A stretch of 64,000 nucleotides of DNA from Mycolicibacterium elephantis DSM 44368. GTDB taxonomy: Bacteria; Actinomycetota; Actinomycetes; Mycobacteriales; Mycobacteriaceae. Below, piece after piece: positions 11,161 through 21,910 of this stretch. The position numbers and the translations under genes were made by a program. The stretch is taken from contig NZ_ATDN01000001.1 in NCBI RefSeq assembly GCF_004014805.1, forward strand, positions 248,001 through 312,000. The letters are read 5' to 3'. Positions within the stretch are counted from its first letter, which is position 1. Every line of letters begins with the position of its first letter. Below the pieces are notes generated by a model. That model saw nothing but the letters and a program-made list of their open reading frames with translations. It made no database searches and had not been told where the DNA came from.

Positions 11161-12246
11161 GTGGTTGATCTCGACGCGCTGCAGGCCGCGGGCATCGCCG
11201 ACGCGCACCGCCGGGCCGCCCTGCTGGAATACCTCGACGGGCTCGGGTTCACCGCGGAAGAGATGGTCGCGGCCGAGCGACGCGGACGGCTTTTCGGCCT
11301 CGCCGGTGACGTGCTGCAGTGGTCGGGGCCCCCGCGGTTCAGCCTGCGCAGCGCCGCCGAGGAGCTCGGCGTGTCGCTCGACGAGCTGTTCCACGCGTGG
11401 GCCGCGCTCGGGCTGAGCATCGCCGATCCCGACGACGTGACGCTGAGCCGGACCGACGTCGACGGGCTGACGGTCTGGGTGCGGGTGAAAGCGGCGGTCG
11501 GCGACGACGCCGCGCTGGCGTTTCTGCGGGTGCTGGGCGCGTCGATGGCGCGGCTCGCCGAGGCCGGCTCGTCGATGATCCGCGTCGCGCAGCCCGACAT
11601 CCAGATGACCCACACGCAGGACGAGCTCACCACCGCGCGGGCGTACCGCGCGGTGTCGGAGGTCACGCAGCGCCTCAGCGAGCTGATCGACGCGGTGTTC
11701 CGCCAGCACATCACCAGTGCCCGCGCCCATTTCGAGGGCGTCATCCGCGACGATTCCGCCATCGTCATGTGCGGTGTCGGGTTCGCCGACCTGACCGGCT
11801 TCACCGCGCTGACCCAACGGCTCTCCCCTGCCGAGTTGTCCGATCTGCTGCTGGATTTCGGCGGGGTCGTCAGCGATCTGGTGCACGTCGACGGTGGCCG
11901 GGTGGTGAAGTTCATCGGCGACGAGGTGATGTGGGTGACGTCGACCCCCGAACTGCTGGTGAAGGTCGCCGTCGACCTGGTCGAACACCCGCGCGCACGC
12001 GAGGCCGGCCTGCAGGTCCGGGCGGGCCTGGGCTACGGCTCGGTGCTGGCCGTGGGCGGCGACTACTTCGGCAATCCGGTCAACCTGGCGGCGCGGCTGG
12101 TCGCGGCCGCCGCGCCCGGGCAGATCCTCGCCGCCGCCGACGTCTTCGACCAGTTGGCGAACCGGCCAACGGCGCCCCAGGAAGACTTGGTGCTCAAGGG
12201 TTTCGACGCCCCGGTGCGGGCCTACGATCTACGGGCGCGCCGCTGA
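11161..12246 (+). CDS. Class III adenylate cyclase with N-terminal regulatory domain (Rv2212-like)
   Basis: 361 residues. The first ~185 form a helical regulatory domain like the pH-sensing autoinhibitory part of M. tuberculosis Rv2212. The cyclase homology domain follows, with the first metal Asp in [14 protein letters not shown], the second in FIGDEVMWV, and the NPVNLAARL segment that holds the catalytic Asn and Arg. The GTG at 11161 starts the conserved domain; an ATG 30 bases upstream is possible. Product is probably cAMP made as a homodimer. Divergent from gcvT. Confidence 0.88.
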   Translation: MVDLDALQAAGIADAHRRAALLEYLDGLGFTAEEMVAAERRGRLFGLAGDVLQWSGPPRFSLRSAAEELGVSLDELFHAWAALGLSIADPDDVTLSRTDVDGLTVWVRVKAAVGDDAALAFLRVLGASMARLAEAGSSMIRVAQPDIQMTHTQDELTTARAYRAVSEVTQRLSELIDAVFRQHITSARAHFEGVIRDDSAIVMCGVGFADLTGFTALTQRLSPAELSDLLLDFGGVVSDLVHVDGGRVVKFIGDEVMWVTSTPELLVKVAVDLVEHPRAREAGLQVRAGLGYGSVLAVGGDYFGNPVNLAARLVAAAAPGQILAAADVFDQLANRPTAPQEDLVLKGFDAPVRAYDLRARR

Positions 12247-12250
12247 CGGC

Positions 12251-12256
12251 TAGGGT
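12251..12256 (+). promoter_or_regulatory. Candidate -10 box for pepB (leaderless)
   Basis: TAGGGT lies 7 bases before the GTG start at 12264, just after the cyclase stop codon, with no ribosome site between. Confidence 0.45.
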
Positions 12257-12263
12257 AGGGCCC

Positions 12264-13778
12264 GTGAGCCCTGCAAACGTCGGTTACCAGGCCCCCAGCG
12301 TCTCCGTCAGTTCCTCGCTGCCCAAGCGCAAGGTCGATTCGTCGGTGCTGATCGTGCCGGTGGTCAACGGCGACGACAACTCCGCGCCGAAAGTGCTGAC
12401 CAGCCCGTTCCTCGACACCAAGGCCGTGGTCGAGATCGAGGCCGCGCTCGAGTCGCTGGACGCGAAGGGCGGCGCCGAGCAGGTCACCCGCGTCGTGGTG
12501 CCGTCGCTGCCGGTGAGCAGCGTGTTGGCGGTCGGGCTGGGCAAGCAGCGGGACGAGTACGACGCCGACGTCATCCGCCGCGCCGCCGGGGCGGCCGCGC
12601 GCTCGCTCAACGGCGCCGAGACCGCGCTGACCACACTGTCGGACACCGACCTGAGCGCGACGGTGGAGGGGCTGATCCTCGGCGCCTACCGGTTCGCCGA
12701 CTTCCGCAGCGAGAAGACCGCGCCCAAAGACGCCGGGTTGCGGACGATCACCGCGCTGACGTCGGCCAAGGGCCAGAACGACGTCGCGCAGCGCGCCGCC
12801 GACATCGCCACCGCAGTGGCGACCGCACGCGATCTGGTCAACACGCCGCCGAGTCACCTGTTTCCCGACGAATTCGCCAAGCGCGCAAAGGCTTTGGGCG
12901 AAGCCGCGGGACTGCAGGTCGAAATCCTCGACGAGAAGTCGCTCGAGAAGGCGGGCTACGGCGGGATCATCGGCGTTGGCAAGGGTTCGTCGCGACCGCC
13001 GCGCCTGGTGCGGCTGACGCACAAGGGCGCCAAACGCAAGGGCAAGAAGGTCGCGCTGGTCGGCAAGGGCATCACGTTCGACACCGGCGGCATCTCGATC
13101 AAGCCGGCGGCCAACATGCACCACATGACCTCGGACATGGGCGGCGCGGCGGCCGTCGTCGCCACGGTGGTGCTGGCCGCCAAGCAGAAGCTGCCGATCG
13201 ACGTCATCGCCACGGTGCCGATGGCCGAGAACATGCCGTCGGCGACCGCGCAGCGCCCCGGTGACGTGCTCACCCAGTACGGCGGGGTCACGGTCGAGGT
13301 GCTCAACACCGACGCCGAGGGCCGGCTGGTGCTGGCCGACGCGATCGTGCGCGCGGGCGAGGACCAGCCCGACTACCTGATCGAGACCTCGACGCTGACC
13401 GGCGCGCAGACCGTCGCGTTGGGGGCGCGCACGCCCGGAGTGATGGGCAGCGACGAGTTCCGCGACCGGGTCGCCGACCTCTCGCAGCGCGTGGGCGAGA
13501 ACGGCTGGCCGATGCCGCTGCCCGAGGAGCTCAAGGAGGACCTCAAGTCCACGGTCGCCGACCTGGCCAACGTCAGCGGGTCGCGCTATGCGGGCATGCT
13601 GGTCGCGGGCACATATCTGCGCGAGTTCGTTCCCGAGGGTGTGCAGTGGGCGCACATCGACATCGCCGGCCCGGCGTACAACTCCGGTGGGCCGTGGGGG
13701 TACACCGGCAAGGGCGGCACCGGGGTGCCGACGCGCACGATGTTCGCGGTCTTGGAGGACATCGCCGCGAACGGCTAG
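12264..13778 (+). CDS. pepB: Leucyl aminopeptidase (M17 family)
   Basis: Two-metal cytosolic exopeptidase of 504 residues. The C-terminal catalytic domain carries the M17 signature [13 protein letters not shown], the upstream metal/catalytic segment [16 protein letters not shown] with its Lys, and MTSDMGGAA. The N-terminal macro-like domain covers about residues 1-170. The open frame extends far upstream inside the cyclase gene; the GTG at 12264 fits both the family length and a -10 box. An inverted repeat follows the stop. Confidence 0.95.
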   Translation: MSPANVGYQAPSVSVSSSLPKRKVDSSVLIVPVVNGDDNSAPKVLTSPFLDTKAVVEIEAALESLDAKGGAEQVTRVVVPSLPVSSVLAVGLGKQRDEYDADVIRRAAGAAARSLNGAETALTTLSDTDLSATVEGLILGAYRFADFRSEKTAPKDAGLRTITALTSAKGQNDVAQRAADIATAVATARDLVNTPPSHLFPDEFAKRAKALGEAAGLQVEILDEKSLEKAGYGGIIGVGKGSSRPPRLVRLTHKGAKRKGKKVALVGKGITFDTGGISIKPAANMHHMTSDMGGAAAVVATVVLAAKQKLPIDVIATVPMAENMPSATAQRPGDVLTQYGGVTVEVLNTDAEGRLVLADAIVRAGEDQPDYLIETSTLTGAQTVALGARTPGVMGSDEFRDRVADLSQRVGENGWPMPLPEELKEDLKSTVADLANVSGSRYAGMLVAGTYLREFVPEGVQWAHIDIAGPAYNSGGPWGYTGKGGTGVPTRTMFAVLEDIAANG

Positions 13779-13794
13779 CCCCCCTGTTCTCCGC

Positions 13795-13851
13795 CGAGAC
13801 CGACGCTATGGCGGTTTCAAGGCTCGCAAATCCACCATAGCGTCCGTTTCG
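13795..13851. terminator. Bidirectional hairpin between pepB and ephD
   Basis: Arms 13795-13814 and 13832-13851 pair over 20 positions with about three mismatches; the core GACGCTATGG pairs exactly with CCATAGCGTC. It fills the gap between two convergent stop codons, so it can serve both strands. There is no U-run. See the finding on the hairpin family. Confidence 0.6.
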
Positions 13852-13865
13852 GTGTTCGAGAGCGG

Positions 13866-15635
13866 TTACAAGACGCGGGCGCGGGCGGTGCTTCGCATCG
13901 CCTGCGGGAACAGGTGCGCCGCGCCGTAGACGAAGTAGGCCTCCGGCGCGACCGGTCTGATCGGCTTGTTCTTCTTGACCGCCGAGACGATGGCCTTGGC
14001 GACCTTCTCCGGACCGTATCGCCGTGCGGCGAACAGTTTTTCCAGCTGCGCCCGCCGCGCCTCCACGTTTCCGTGCTTGCCTGCGGGCGCGTCGAAGCGG
14101 GTGGTGTACACGATGTTGGTGTTGATCACCCCCGGACACACGGTGGTGAGCCCGACACCGGCCTGGTCCAGCTCGGCGCGCAGGCAGTCGCCGAACATGA
14201 ACACCGCGGCCTTGCTGGTGGCATAGGCGTTCATCGCCTGCTGCGGGGCGTAGGCGGCCATCGACGAGATGTTGACGATGTGACCACCGGTCCCGCGGTC
14301 GACGAGCCGGCGGCCAAAGGACCTGCAGCAGTTGACGACCCCGCCGAAGTTGACGCCCAGCACGCGCTCGTATTCGTCGCGCGGGGTGTCCAGGAACAGC
14401 CCGGAGTGCCCGACGCCGGCGTTGTTGACGACGATGTCAGGCACGCCGTGCTCGGTGCAGACCTTCTCGGCGAAGGCTTCCACCGCGCCGGCGTCGGCGA
14501 CGTCGAGGCGGTACGCGTGCGCCACCCCGCCGCGCGCGACGATCTTTTCGGCGGTGCCTTTCGCGCCGGCCTCGTCGATATCGCTGACCACGACTTCAGC
14601 GCCCTCGCGGGCGAACGCCAGTGCGGTCTCGCGGCCGATGCCGCTCCCGGCGCCCGTCACGGAAACCAGTGTGTCGCCGAAGTATTCGCGTGACCTGCCG
14701 ACCTGGGCCCGGCGCAGGGCGCGGCCGGCCGGTTCGCCGTCGAGATGGTCGACGAGCTCGCGTACCGACTGCGCGAGCAGCTGCGGGTGCGACATCGGCG
14801 CCCAGTGCCCAGCGTGCAGATCACGGCGCCACAGCCGCGCCACCCACTTGTCGGTGTCGTCGTAGACGTAGGGTCGCACGTGCGGGTCGGCGGTGTTGAC
14901 GATGAGCTGCACCGGGACGTCGACGTAGTGGTCGGTTCTCGCGGTGCCCAGCGACCGGAAGTAGTTGGCCGGATACACCCTGAGGCTGTTGACGGCGTCG
15001 GCGGCCACCGTGTCGGAATGCAGGATCCGCTCCGCCGTGATGCCCTCGCGCTGCAACCGCCGTGTCGTCACCCCGGTCCGAAAGCCCCGCCGGACCACCG
15101 CCGGGCCAATGACCGGTAGGGAGAACAACCCCATGTACCAGAACGCCAGCAGCTGCCGCAGCGCCCGGATGAACCGCCGCGGACGGTATGGGCGTCTGAG
15201 GTTGCCGATGACGTAGCGGTTGAGGTGATCGGCGCTCGGGCCGGAGACCGAGGTGAACGACGCGACCCGGTCGCGCGCCCCGGCGCGGGCCAGGTATTCC
15301 CACACCGCCGTCGAACCCCAGTCGTGGGCGAGCACGTGCACCGGCTCACCGGGGCTCATCTCGGCGATGACGGCCGCGAAATCGTCGGCATAGCAAGACA
15401 TCCGGTAAGCGGAGACCCGCGTGGGAACCGAGCTCCTGCCGACTCCGCGGTTGTCGTAGCGCAGGATCCGGAACCGGTCGGCCAACAACGGCACCACGCC
15501 GTCCCATAGAACATGGGAATCCGGCCAGCCGTGCACCAGCACCAGTGCGGGCCCGTCGGAGTTGCCTTGCTCGTATACCGCGATGCGGACACCGTCGGCG
15601 CTGTCGACGAACCGCTCGGTGACGTCGCCCATCAC
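13866..15635 (-). CDS. ephD: EphD: alpha/beta hydrolase fused to short-chain dehydrogenase
   Basis: 589 residues, close to M. tuberculosis EphD (Rv2214c), implicated in mycolic acid/lipid metabolism. The N-terminal ~290 residues are an alpha/beta hydrolase: HGWPDSHVLWD, then HDWGSTAVW with Asp instead of Ser as nucleophile, typical of epoxide hydrolases. The C-terminal ~270 are a classical SDR: TGAGSGIGRETA, NNAGVGHSG, and the Ser/Tyr/Lys set in NISSMAAYAPQQAMNAYATSK. Convergent with pepB. Confidence 0.93.
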   Translation of the reverse strand: MMGDVTERFVDSADGVRIAVYEQGNSDGPALVLVHGWPDSHVLWDGVVPLLADRFRILRYDNRGVGRSSVPTRVSAYRMSCYADDFAAVIAEMSPGEPVHVLAHDWGSTAVWEYLARAGARDRVASFTSVSGPSADHLNRYVIGNLRRPYRPRRFIRALRQLLAFWYMGLFSLPVIGPAVVRRGFRTGVTTRRLQREGITAERILHSDTVAADAVNSLRVYPANYFRSLGTARTDHYVDVPVQLIVNTADPHVRPYVYDDTDKWVARLWRRDLHAGHWAPMSHPQLLAQSVRELVDHLDGEPAGRALRRAQVGRSREYFGDTLVSVTGAGSGIGRETALAFAREGAEVVVSDIDEAGAKGTAEKIVARGGVAHAYRLDVADAGAVEAFAEKVCTEHGVPDIVVNNAGVGHSGLFLDTPRDEYERVLGVNFGGVVNCCRSFGRRLVDRGTGGHIVNISSMAAYAPQQAMNAYATSKAAVFMFGDCLRAELDQAGVGLTTVCPGVINTNIVYTTRFDAPAGKHGNVEARRAQLEKLFAARRYGPEKVAKAIVSAVKKNKPIRPVAPEAYFVYGAAHLFPQAMRSTARARVL

Positions 15636-15700
15636 ACCTCCACCCGAAGTTAGTGGGACCGCGGGTAACGTATCAGGACCGTCGCTTGGCCGGCACGCAC

Positions 15701-16057
15701 TCAGGACTCCTCGAGTTCCCTGCGGACGGCGCGCCGGCGTTCGATGCGGCGACGTTCGTCGAAGTCACGCATCCGCTGGGGATAGCCGACCTTCTGCACG
15801 TCGTAGACCGGGATGTTGAGGCGCTGCGAGAGCCGCCGCGCGCCGGCCTCTCCCCCGGCCGGCCGTCGCGTCCACTCGCCGTCGGCGGCCACCAGCACGA
15901 CGGTGACGTCGGTGACGGTGGTCTTGGGTTCGACGAAGGCCTCGACACCGGTGTGCTCGGCGACCCACTGGCGCAGGTACTGCAGGTCGGCGGCCGGGTC
16001 GTCACCGGTGGCTTTGCCGCCGCGGGCGCCGCGCCGGAACTTGCCGAACAGTCGCAC
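15701..16057 (-). CDS. Conserved hypothetical protein, 118 aa
   Basis: A small soluble protein with a basic start (MRLFGKFRRGARGGK), a central alpha/beta-looking region (about 30-70) and a very charged helical end (RDFDERRRIERRRAVRRELEES). No enzyme motif is visible and I do not recognise the family. It lies directly upstream of ephD on the same strand with a 65-base gap and is divergent from dlaT. Codon pattern matches its neighbours. Confidence 0.75.
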   Translation of the reverse strand: MRLFGKFRRGARGGKATGDDPAADLQYLRQWVAEHTGVEAFVEPKTTVTDVTVVLVAADGEWTRRPAGGEAGARRLSQRLNIPVYDVQKVGYPQRMRDFDERRRIERRRAVRRELEES

Positions 16058-16211
16058 GTGGGTCGGACTCCCTTCTCCTAGCTCCCAAGATAGTGCCAGA
16101 GCAAATCATCGCGAGGTCTGAAGCGAACCAGATGGGTAGACGTGAAAGGATGGGTTGCGACGATCGACCCGGCAAGAGACCGACCGTTCGAGGGAGCGAG
16201 GGAGTCGATAC

Positions 16212-17960
16212 ATGGCCATCTCCGTTCAGATGCCCGCACTCGGTGAAAGCGTCACCGAAGGGACTGTCACCCGTTGGCTCAAGCAAGAGGGCGACACGGT
16301 CGAACAGGATGAGCCGCTGCTCGAGGTGTCCACCGACAAGGTTGACACCGAGATCCCTTCTCCCGCTTCGGGTGTGGTGAAGAAGATCATCGCCCAGGAG
16401 GACGACACCGTCGAGGTGGGTGGCGAGTTGGCCGTGATCGGTGACGCCGACGAGGACGGCGGCGACGGTGGCGGCGAGGAACAGGACCAGCCCGCCGAGG
16501 AAGAGAAGCCGGCCGAAGAGCCGGCAGCGCAGCCCGAACCCGCCGCCGAAGAGCAGGAGGAGCCGGCCGAGACTCCGGCGCCACCTGCGCGGAGCGGCGA
16601 CGGCGGCGGCGAAGCGACGCCGGTGTTGATGCCCGAACTCGGCGAGTCGGTGACCGAGGGCACCGTGACCCGATGGCTGAAGAAGGTCGGCGACACCGTC
16701 GAGGTCGACGAGCCGCTGCTCGAGGTCTCCACCGACAAGGTCGACACCGAGATTCCCTCGCCGGTGGCGGGCACGCTGCTGTCGATCACCGCCGAAGAGG
16801 ACGACACCGTAGAGGTCGGCGGCGAGCTGGCCAAGGTCGGTCCGGCCGGTGCGGCTCCCGCGGCCGAACCCGAATCGAAGCCCGAACCCGAACCCGAACC
16901 GGAGCCCGAGCCGGAGCCGGAACCCGAGCCCGAGCCCAAGCCCGAGCCGAAGGCCGAACCCAAGCCCGAGCCGAAACCCGAACCCAAGCCGCAACCCAAG
17001 TCGCAACCCACCGGCGATTCGGCGCCCTACGTCACCCCGCTGGTGCGAAAACTGGCCGCCGAGAACGACATCGACCTCACCACGGTGAAGGGCACCGGTG
17101 TCGGCGGGCGCATCCGCAAGCAGGATGTGCTCGCGGCGGCCGAAGCCAAGAAGGCCCCGGCGGCCGAAGCGGCTCCGCAGCCCTCGGCGGCGGCGCCCGC
17201 CAAATCAGAGCCTACGCCGGCGCCGGCCTTGGCGCATCTACGCGGCACCACGCAGAAGGCCAGCCGCATCCGGCAGCTCACCGCCAAGAAGACACGCGAA
17301 TCCCTGCAGGCCACAGCGCAATTGACGCAGACCCACGAGGTTGACATGACCAAGATCGTGGCGCTGCGGGCACGTGCGAAGGCCAGCTTCGCCGAACGGG
17401 AAGGCGTCAACCTGACGTACCTGCCGTTCATCGCGGTCGCGGTGGTCGACGCGCTCAAGGCGCACCCGAACGTCAACGCCAGCTACAACGAGGAAACCAA
17501 GGAGATCACCTACTACGACGCCGAGCACCTCGGCATCGCGGTCGACACCGAGCAGGGCCTGCTGTCCCCGGTGATCAAGAACGCGGGCGACCTGTCGCTG
17601 GCCGGGCTGGCCCGCGCGATCGCCGACATCGCCGCGCGCGCCAGGTCGGCCGATCTCAAACCCGACGAGTTGTCCGGCGGCACGTTCACCATCACCAACA
17701 TCGGCAGCCAGGGCGCGCTGTTCGACACCCCGATCCTGGTGCCGCCGCAAGCGGCGATGCTGGGTACCGGAGCGATCGTCAAACGGCCGCGGGTGATCAC
17801 CGACGAGTTCGGCAACGAGTCGATCGGCATCCGGTCGGTGTGCTACCTGCCGCTGACCTACGACCACCGGTTGATCGACGGCGCCGACGCCGGCCGGTTC
17901 CTGACCACCATCAAGCGCCGGCTCGAAGAGGCTGCCTTCGAGGCCGACCTGGGCCTGTAG
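16212..17960 (+). CDS. dlaT: Dihydrolipoamide acyltransferase (E2) with two lipoyl domains
   Basis: E2 core of 2-oxoacid dehydrogenase complexes; in mycobacteria DlaT also works in the peroxynitrite reductase system. 582 residues. Two lipoyl domains, about residues 2-77 and 137-212, each contain the lipoylated Lys in [15 protein letters not shown] long Pro-Glu/Pro-Lys linker follows (about 217-270). The peripheral subunit-binding domain begins [13 protein letters not shown]. The catalytic domain ends with the active-site [12 protein letters not shown]. The ATG at 16212 has the purine-rich GGGAGCGAGGGAG upstream. lipB and lipA, which make its cofactor, lie two genes downstream. Confidence 0.96.
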   Translation: MAISVQMPALGESVTEGTVTRWLKQEGDTVEQDEPLLEVSTDKVDTEIPSPASGVVKKIIAQEDDTVEVGGELAVIGDADEDGGDGGGEEQDQPAEEEKPAEEPAAQPEPAAEEQEEPAETPAPPARSGDGGGEATPVLMPELGESVTEGTVTRWLKKVGDTVEVDEPLLEVSTDKVDTEIPSPVAGTLLSITAEEDDTVEVGGELAKVGPAGAAPAAEPESKPEPEPEPEPEPEPEPEPEPKPEPKAEPKPEPKPEPKPQPKSQPTGDSAPYVTPLVRKLAAENDIDLTTVKGTGVGGRIRKQDVLAAAEAKKAPAAEAAPQPSAAAPAKSEPTPAPALAHLRGTTQKASRIRQLTAKKTRESLQATAQLTQTHEVDMTKIVALRARAKASFAEREGVNLTYLPFIAVAVVDALKAHPNVNASYNEETKEITYYDAEHLGIAVDTEQGLLSPVIKNAGDLSLAGLARAIADIAARARSADLKPDELSGGTFTITNIGSQGALFDTPILVPPQAAMLGTGAIVKRPRVITDEFGNESIGIRSVCYLPLTYDHRLIDGADAGRFLTTIKRRLEEAAFEADLGL

Positions 17961-17979
17961 AGAAGGGCTTTCGCCTGTC

Positions 17980-18888
17980 GTGTCCGAAGCCGTCATCGCA
18001 ATCGCGGGGTCGTCCGGCCTGATCGGCACGGCGCTGGTGTACGCACTGCGCGCCACCGACCACCGGGTGGTGCGGATCGTGCGCCGGGCCCCGTCGAACG
18101 CCGACGAGGTGTTCTGGAACCCCGACACCGGTGAGTTCGATCCCGGCGCGCTGGCGGGCGTGGACGCCGTGGTGAACCTGTGCGGTGTCAGCCTCGGCGC
18201 CAAGCGCTGGTCGGGAGCGTTCAAACAGAGCCTGCGCGACAGCCGCATCGGGCCGACCGAGGTGCTGGCCGCCCGGGTGGCCGCGGCCGGGGTGCCGACG
18301 CTGATCAACGCCAGCGCGGTCGGCTACTACGGCGACACCGGCAGCCGCATCACCGACGAATCCGCCCCCTCCGGCACCGGGTTCCTCGCGCAGCTGTGCC
18401 GGGACTGGGAGGCGGCGACCGAGCCTGCTGCAGAGTCGGGGGCGCGGGTGGTGCTGGCGCGCTCGGGGCTGGTGCTCGCGCCGTCCGGCGGGATCCTGGG
18501 CCAGTTGAAGCCGTTGTTCTCGCTGGGGCTGGGGGCCCGGCTGGGCGACGGCCGCCAGTACATGCCGTGGATCAGCATCGAGGACGAGGTCCGGGCGCTG
18601 ATGTTCGCGATCAACAACCGCCAACTCTCCGGCCCGATCAACGTGACGGGGCCCGCACCCGTCACGAACGCCGAGTTCACCGCGGCGCTGGGCAGGGCGC
18701 TCAACCGGCCGACCCCGCTGATGGTGCCCGGCTTCGCGGCCCGCGCCCTGCTCGGCGAGTTCGCCGACGAGGGGCTGCTGTGCGGTCAGCGCGCCATCCC
18801 CGCGGCGCTGGAGAACGCGGGTTTCCAGTTCCACCACAACACCATCGGCGAGGCACTGGCGTTCGCCATCGGCCCCAAGGGCAACTAG
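17980..18888 (+). CDS. SDR-type nucleotide-sugar epimerase-like protein (TIGR01777 family)
   Basis: 302 residues, orthologous in position to Rv2216. It has an N-terminal Rossmann motif ([12 protein letters not shown]), the segment [14 protein letters not shown], and the YYGD tyrosine region ([12 protein letters not shown]). The C-terminal DUF1731-like end contains [15 protein letters not shown]. The substrate is unknown. The GTG start has AGAAGGGC about 8 bases upstream. It sits between dlaT and lipB, 19 bases after the dlaT stop. Confidence 0.88.
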   Translation: MSEAVIAIAGSSGLIGTALVYALRATDHRVVRIVRRAPSNADEVFWNPDTGEFDPGALAGVDAVVNLCGVSLGAKRWSGAFKQSLRDSRIGPTEVLAARVAAAGVPTLINASAVGYYGDTGSRITDESAPSGTGFLAQLCRDWEAATEPAAESGARVVLARSGLVLAPSGGILGQLKPLFSLGLGARLGDGRQYMPWISIEDEVRALMFAINNRQLSGPINVTGPAPVTNAEFTAALGRALNRPTPLMVPGFAARALLGEFADEGLLCGQRAIPAALENAGFQFHHNTIGEALAFAIGPKGN

Positions 18889-18891
18889 ATT
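18886..18891 (+). promoter_or_regulatory. Candidate -10 box for lipB (leaderless)
   Basis: TAGATT overlaps the end of the preceding stop codon region and lies 7 bases before the lipB ATG at 18899. This suggests lipB has its own leaderless start besides read-through. Confidence 0.4.
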
Positions 18892-18898
18892 CAAACGC

Positions 18899-19576
18899 AT
18901 GGCGGCAAGCTCGATCCGGTCGGTGTCCACGCCGGTTGACGTGCGCCGATTGGGCAGCCTTGACTACCGCACCGCCTGGCAGCTGCAGCGCGAGCTCGCC
19001 GAGGCCCGCATCGCCGGCGGACCGGACACACTGCTGCTGCTCGAGCATCCGTCGGTGTACACCGCGGGCCGGCGCACCCAGCCCGAGGAGCGTCCCGTCG
19101 ACGACATCCCGGTGATCGACACCGACCGGGGCGGCAAGATCACCTGGCACGGGCCGGGACAGCTGGTGGGCTACCCCATCGTCGGGCTCGCCGAACCGAT
19201 CGATGTGGTGAATTTCGTTCGCCGCCTTGAGGAGTCGCTGATCAAGGTGTGCGCCGACCTCGGGCTGGCGACGGGCCGGGTCGACGGCCGCTCCGGGGTG
19301 TGGGTGCCTGCCGATGGGGCGCGGCCGGCCCGCAAGGTCGCCGCGGTCGGCATCCGGGTGTCGCGGGCGACCACGCTGCACGGCTTCGCGCTGAACTGCG
19401 ACTGCGACCTGGACGCCTTCTCCGCGATCGTGCCGTGCGGCATCTCCGACGCCGGGGTCACCTCGCTCAGCGCCGAACTGGGCCGACGCGTCGGCGTCGA
19501 CGAGGTGATCGGACCCGTGGCCGAGGCCGTCTGCGACGCCCTCGACGGGCGCCTGTCAGTAGCATTGACGACGTGA
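18899..19576 (+). CDS. lipB: Octanoyltransferase (lipoate biosynthesis)
   Basis: Moves octanoate from ACP to lipoyl domains. 225 residues. The family signature [16 protein letters not shown] is at about residues 79-94. The catalytic Lys is in ARKVAAVGI and the catalytic Cys in VPCGISDAG. The stop overlaps the lipA GTG by 4 bases, so LipB and LipA are translationally coupled and act in sequence on dlaT-type substrates. Confidence 0.96.
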   Translation: MAASSIRSVSTPVDVRRLGSLDYRTAWQLQRELAEARIAGGPDTLLLLEHPSVYTAGRRTQPEERPVDDIPVIDTDRGGKITWHGPGQLVGYPIVGLAEPIDVVNFVRRLEESLIKVCADLGLATGRVDGRSGVWVPADGARPARKVAAVGIRVSRATTLHGFALNCDCDLDAFSAIVPCGISDAGVTSLSAELGRRVGVDEVIGPVAEAVCDALDGRLSVALTT

Positions 19577-20499
19577 CCGTATCCCCGGAGGGCCGCAAGC
19601 TCCTGCGCCTCGAGGTGCGCAACGCCGAGACGCCCATCGAGCGCAAGCCGCCGTGGATCAAGACCCGCGCCAAGATGGGCCCGGAATACCAGGAGCTGAA
19701 GTCCCTGGTGCGCCGCGAGGGTCTGCACACCGTCTGCGAGGAAGCCGGCTGCCCGAACATCTTCGAGTGCTGGGAGGACCGCGAGGCCACCTTCCTCATC
19801 GGCGGCGAGCAGTGCACCCGACGGTGCGACTTCTGCCAGATCGACACCGGCAAGCCGGCCGAACTCGACCGCGACGAGCCGCGCCGCGTCGCCGAGAGCG
19901 TGCACACGATGGGGCTGCGCTACTCGACGGTCACCGGGGTGGCCCGCGACGACCTGCCCGACGGCGGCGCATGGCTGTACGCCGAGACGGTGCGCGCGAT
20001 CAAGGAGCTCAACCCCGACACCGGCGTCGAGTTGCTGATCCCTGACTTCAACGGTTCCGCCCCGCTGCTCGAGCAGGTCTTCGAGTCGCGTCCGGAAGTG
20101 TTGGCGCACAACATCGAAACGGTGCCGCGGATCTTCAAACGGATCCGGCCCGCATTCCGTTATGACCGCAGCCTGCAGGTGCTGACGGCGGCCCGCGCGT
20201 ACGGGCTGGTGACCAAGTCCAACCTCATCCTCGGGATGGGCGAGACGCCCGAGGAGGTGCGCGCCGCGCTGACCGATCTGCGCGACGCAGGCTGCGACAT
20301 CGTCACCATCACCCAGTACCTGCGGCCCTCGGTGCGCCATCACCCGGTGGAACGCTGGGTGCACCCGGATGAGTTCGTCGAGCACGAGCGGTTCGCCACA
20401 GACCTCGGGTTCGCCGGGGTGCTGTCCGGGCCGCTAGTGCGCTCGTCGTATCGGGCGGGGCGGCTGTATGCCCAGGCCAAATCCGCGTCCGTATCCTGA
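19573..20499 (+). CDS. lipA: Lipoyl synthase (radical SAM)
   Basis: Inserts two sulfurs into the octanoyl chain. 308 residues. The radical-SAM cluster motif is CTRRCDFC (CxxxCxxC). The auxiliary cluster Cys residues are in the [12 protein letters not shown] segment, and the RSSYRAG end carries the conserved serine. The start is the GTG overlapping the lipB stop; the longer open frame upstream is antisense-like composition inside lipB. Confidence 0.96.
   Translation: MTVSPEGRKLLRLEVRNAETPIERKPPWIKTRAKMGPEYQELKSLVRREGLHTVCEEAGCPNIFECWEDREATFLIGGEQCTRRCDFCQIDTGKPAELDRDEPRRVAESVHTMGLRYSTVTGVARDDLPDGGAWLYAETVRAIKELNPDTGVELLIPDFNGSAPLLEQVFESRPEVLAHNIETVPRIFKRIRPAFRYDRSLQVLTAARAYGLVTKSNLILGMGETPEEVRAALTDLRDAGCDIVTITQYLRPSVRHHPVERWVHPDEFVEHERFATDLGFAGVLSGPLVRSSYRAGRLYAQAKSASVS
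20492..20497 (+). promoter_or_regulatory. Candidate -10 box for DUF4191 gene (leaderless)
   Basis: TATCCT within the last codons of lipA is 6 bases before the ATG at 20504. Confidence 0.4.
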
Positions 20500-20503
20500 G
20501 TGA

Positions 20504-21256
20504 ATGGCGAAGAAGCGCACTCCCGCTGAGGTCAAGGCCGCGAAGGCCGAGGCGAAGGCGGCCCGAAAAGCGGCGTCCAAGCAGCGCCGCACGCAGCTGT
20601 GGCAGGCGTTCCAGATCCAGCGCAAAGAGGACAAGCGGCTGCTGCCCTACATGATCGGCGCGTTCGTGCTGATCGTGGGCGCCTCGGTGGCGCTGGGCCT
20701 GATATCCGGCGGGTTCAGCACCTACATGATGATTCCGCTCGGCATCGTGCTCGGCGCGCTGGTGGCGTTCATCATCTTCGGCAGGCGCGCCCAGAAGTCG
20801 GTCTACCGAAAGGCCGAAGGACAGACCGGGGCGGCGGCATGGGCGCTGGAGAACATGCGCGGCAAGTGGCGCGTCACACCGGGCGTCGCGGCCACCGGTC
20901 ACTTCGACGCGGTGCACCGGGTGATCGGGCGACCCGGCGTCATCTTCGTCGGCGAGGGCTCCCCCACCCGCGTCAAGCCGCTGCTCGCCCAGGAGAAGAA
21001 GCGCACCGCCCGGATCATCGGCGACGTGCCGATCTACGACATCATCATCGGCAAGGGCGAGGGCGAGGTGCCGCTGGCCAAGCTCGAACGGCACCTCAAC
21101 AAGCTGCCCGCCAACATCACCGTCAAGCAGATGGACTCGCTGGAGTCCCGGTTGGCCGCGCTGGGCACCAAGGCCGGGCCCGCCGCCATGCCGAAGGGCC
21201 CGCTGCCGGCCCAGGCCAAGATGCGCGGCGTGCAGCGCACCGTCCGGCGTCGCTGA
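20504..21256 (+). CDS. DUF4191 family membrane protein (Rv2219-like)
   Basis: 250 residues. The N-terminus is very Lys/Ala-rich (about 1-40). Two adjacent transmembrane helices follow at about 48-70 and 74-95 (YMIGAFVLIVGASVALGLI and the next). A soluble C-terminal domain contains the segments RPGVIFVGEGSP and EVPLAKLERHLNKLP. Actinobacterial family of unknown function, always next to lipA in mycobacteria. It begins 4 bases after the lipA stop. Confidence 0.85.
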   Translation: MAKKRTPAEVKAAKAEAKAARKAASKQRRTQLWQAFQIQRKEDKRLLPYMIGAFVLIVGASVALGLISGGFSTYMMIPLGIVLGALVAFIIFGRRAQKSVYRKAEGQTGAAAWALENMRGKWRVTPGVAATGHFDAVHRVIGRPGVIFVGEGSPTRVKPLLAQEKKRTARIIGDVPIYDIIIGKGEGEVPLAKLERHLNKLPANITVKQMDSLESRLAALGTKAGPAAMPKGPLPAQAKMRGVQRTVRRR

Positions 21257-21275
21257 CCCTCTCGCCTTCTTCGCC

Positions 21276-21330
21276 GAAACTGAGCTTGTGTTCGCAAAAT
21301 CGCCGGTTTTGTGAGCACAAGCTCAGGTTC
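21276..21330. terminator. Long hairpin between DUF4191 and RDD genes
   Basis: Arms 21276-21300 and 21306-21330 pair over 25 positions with about four mismatches and a 5-base loop (CGCCG). The centre reads CAAAATCGCCGGTTTTG. It lies between convergent genes, 20 bases after one stop and 31 before the other, and resembles the hairpin at 35176-35223. Confidence 0.65.
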
Positions 21331-21360
21331 GACGGAACCGGCCGGGCCGCGGCCCGGACG

Positions 21361-21840
21361 TCAGGTGCGGCGCACGACGGCGGTGTTGGTGAAGCGGTCC
21401 TGGTAACCGCGCAGGTCGCCGTCGGTGAACAACGCGGGCACGATGAAGAACACCAGCAGCCCGCGCACCGTGGCCCGGCCGAGGCCGACATGCATACGGT
21501 TGTCGATCGAGGCCACGCGCAACCCGAGCGCGAACTGGCCGGGGGTGAAGCCGTACAGCCGCACCGAGATGATGCCCAGCAGCAGCCAGACCAGCGCGAT
21601 CGAGGTCGACCCCATCGGCGTGTACAGAAAATCGTCCCGGCTGACCAGCCCGACCCCGACGACCAGCCCCACCAGCCCGTAGGCGATGAACCAGTCGATC
21701 AGCAGTGCGGCGATGCGCCTGCCGAACCGGGCGATCGAGCCCGGGCCGGTCTCGGGCAAGCCGAGACGCTGTCCCGGGTAGTCGCTGGGTCCCAGGTCAC
21801 TGCTCGGTCCCGACAACCAGGACCCCATTGCGCGGGCCAT
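21361..21840 (-). CDS. RDD family membrane protein (Rv2219A-like)
   Basis: 159 residues starting MARAMGSWLSGP. The Arg-Asp motif region is FGRRIAALLIDWFIAYGLV, followed by two more hydrophobic segments, with the family's FTPGQFALGLRV in the second half. RDD proteins are suspected transporters or membrane chaperones; no substrate can be named. An upstream in-frame codon at 21888 would add 16 residues with no conserved character. Confidence 0.85.
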   Translation of the reverse strand: MARAMGSWLSGPSSDLGPSDYPGQRLGLPETGPGSIARFGRRIAALLIDWFIAYGLVGLVVGVGLVSRDDFLYTPMGSTSIALVWLLLGIISVRLYGFTPGQFALGLRVASIDNRMHVGLGRATVRGLLVFFIVPALFTDGDLRGYQDRFTNTAVVRRT

Positions 21841-21910
21841 GGTGACAGGATATGTGTGGACCCGTCCAGGGCCATCGGCCGCCAGCATCCAGCCACCGAG
21901 GCGACATTGC

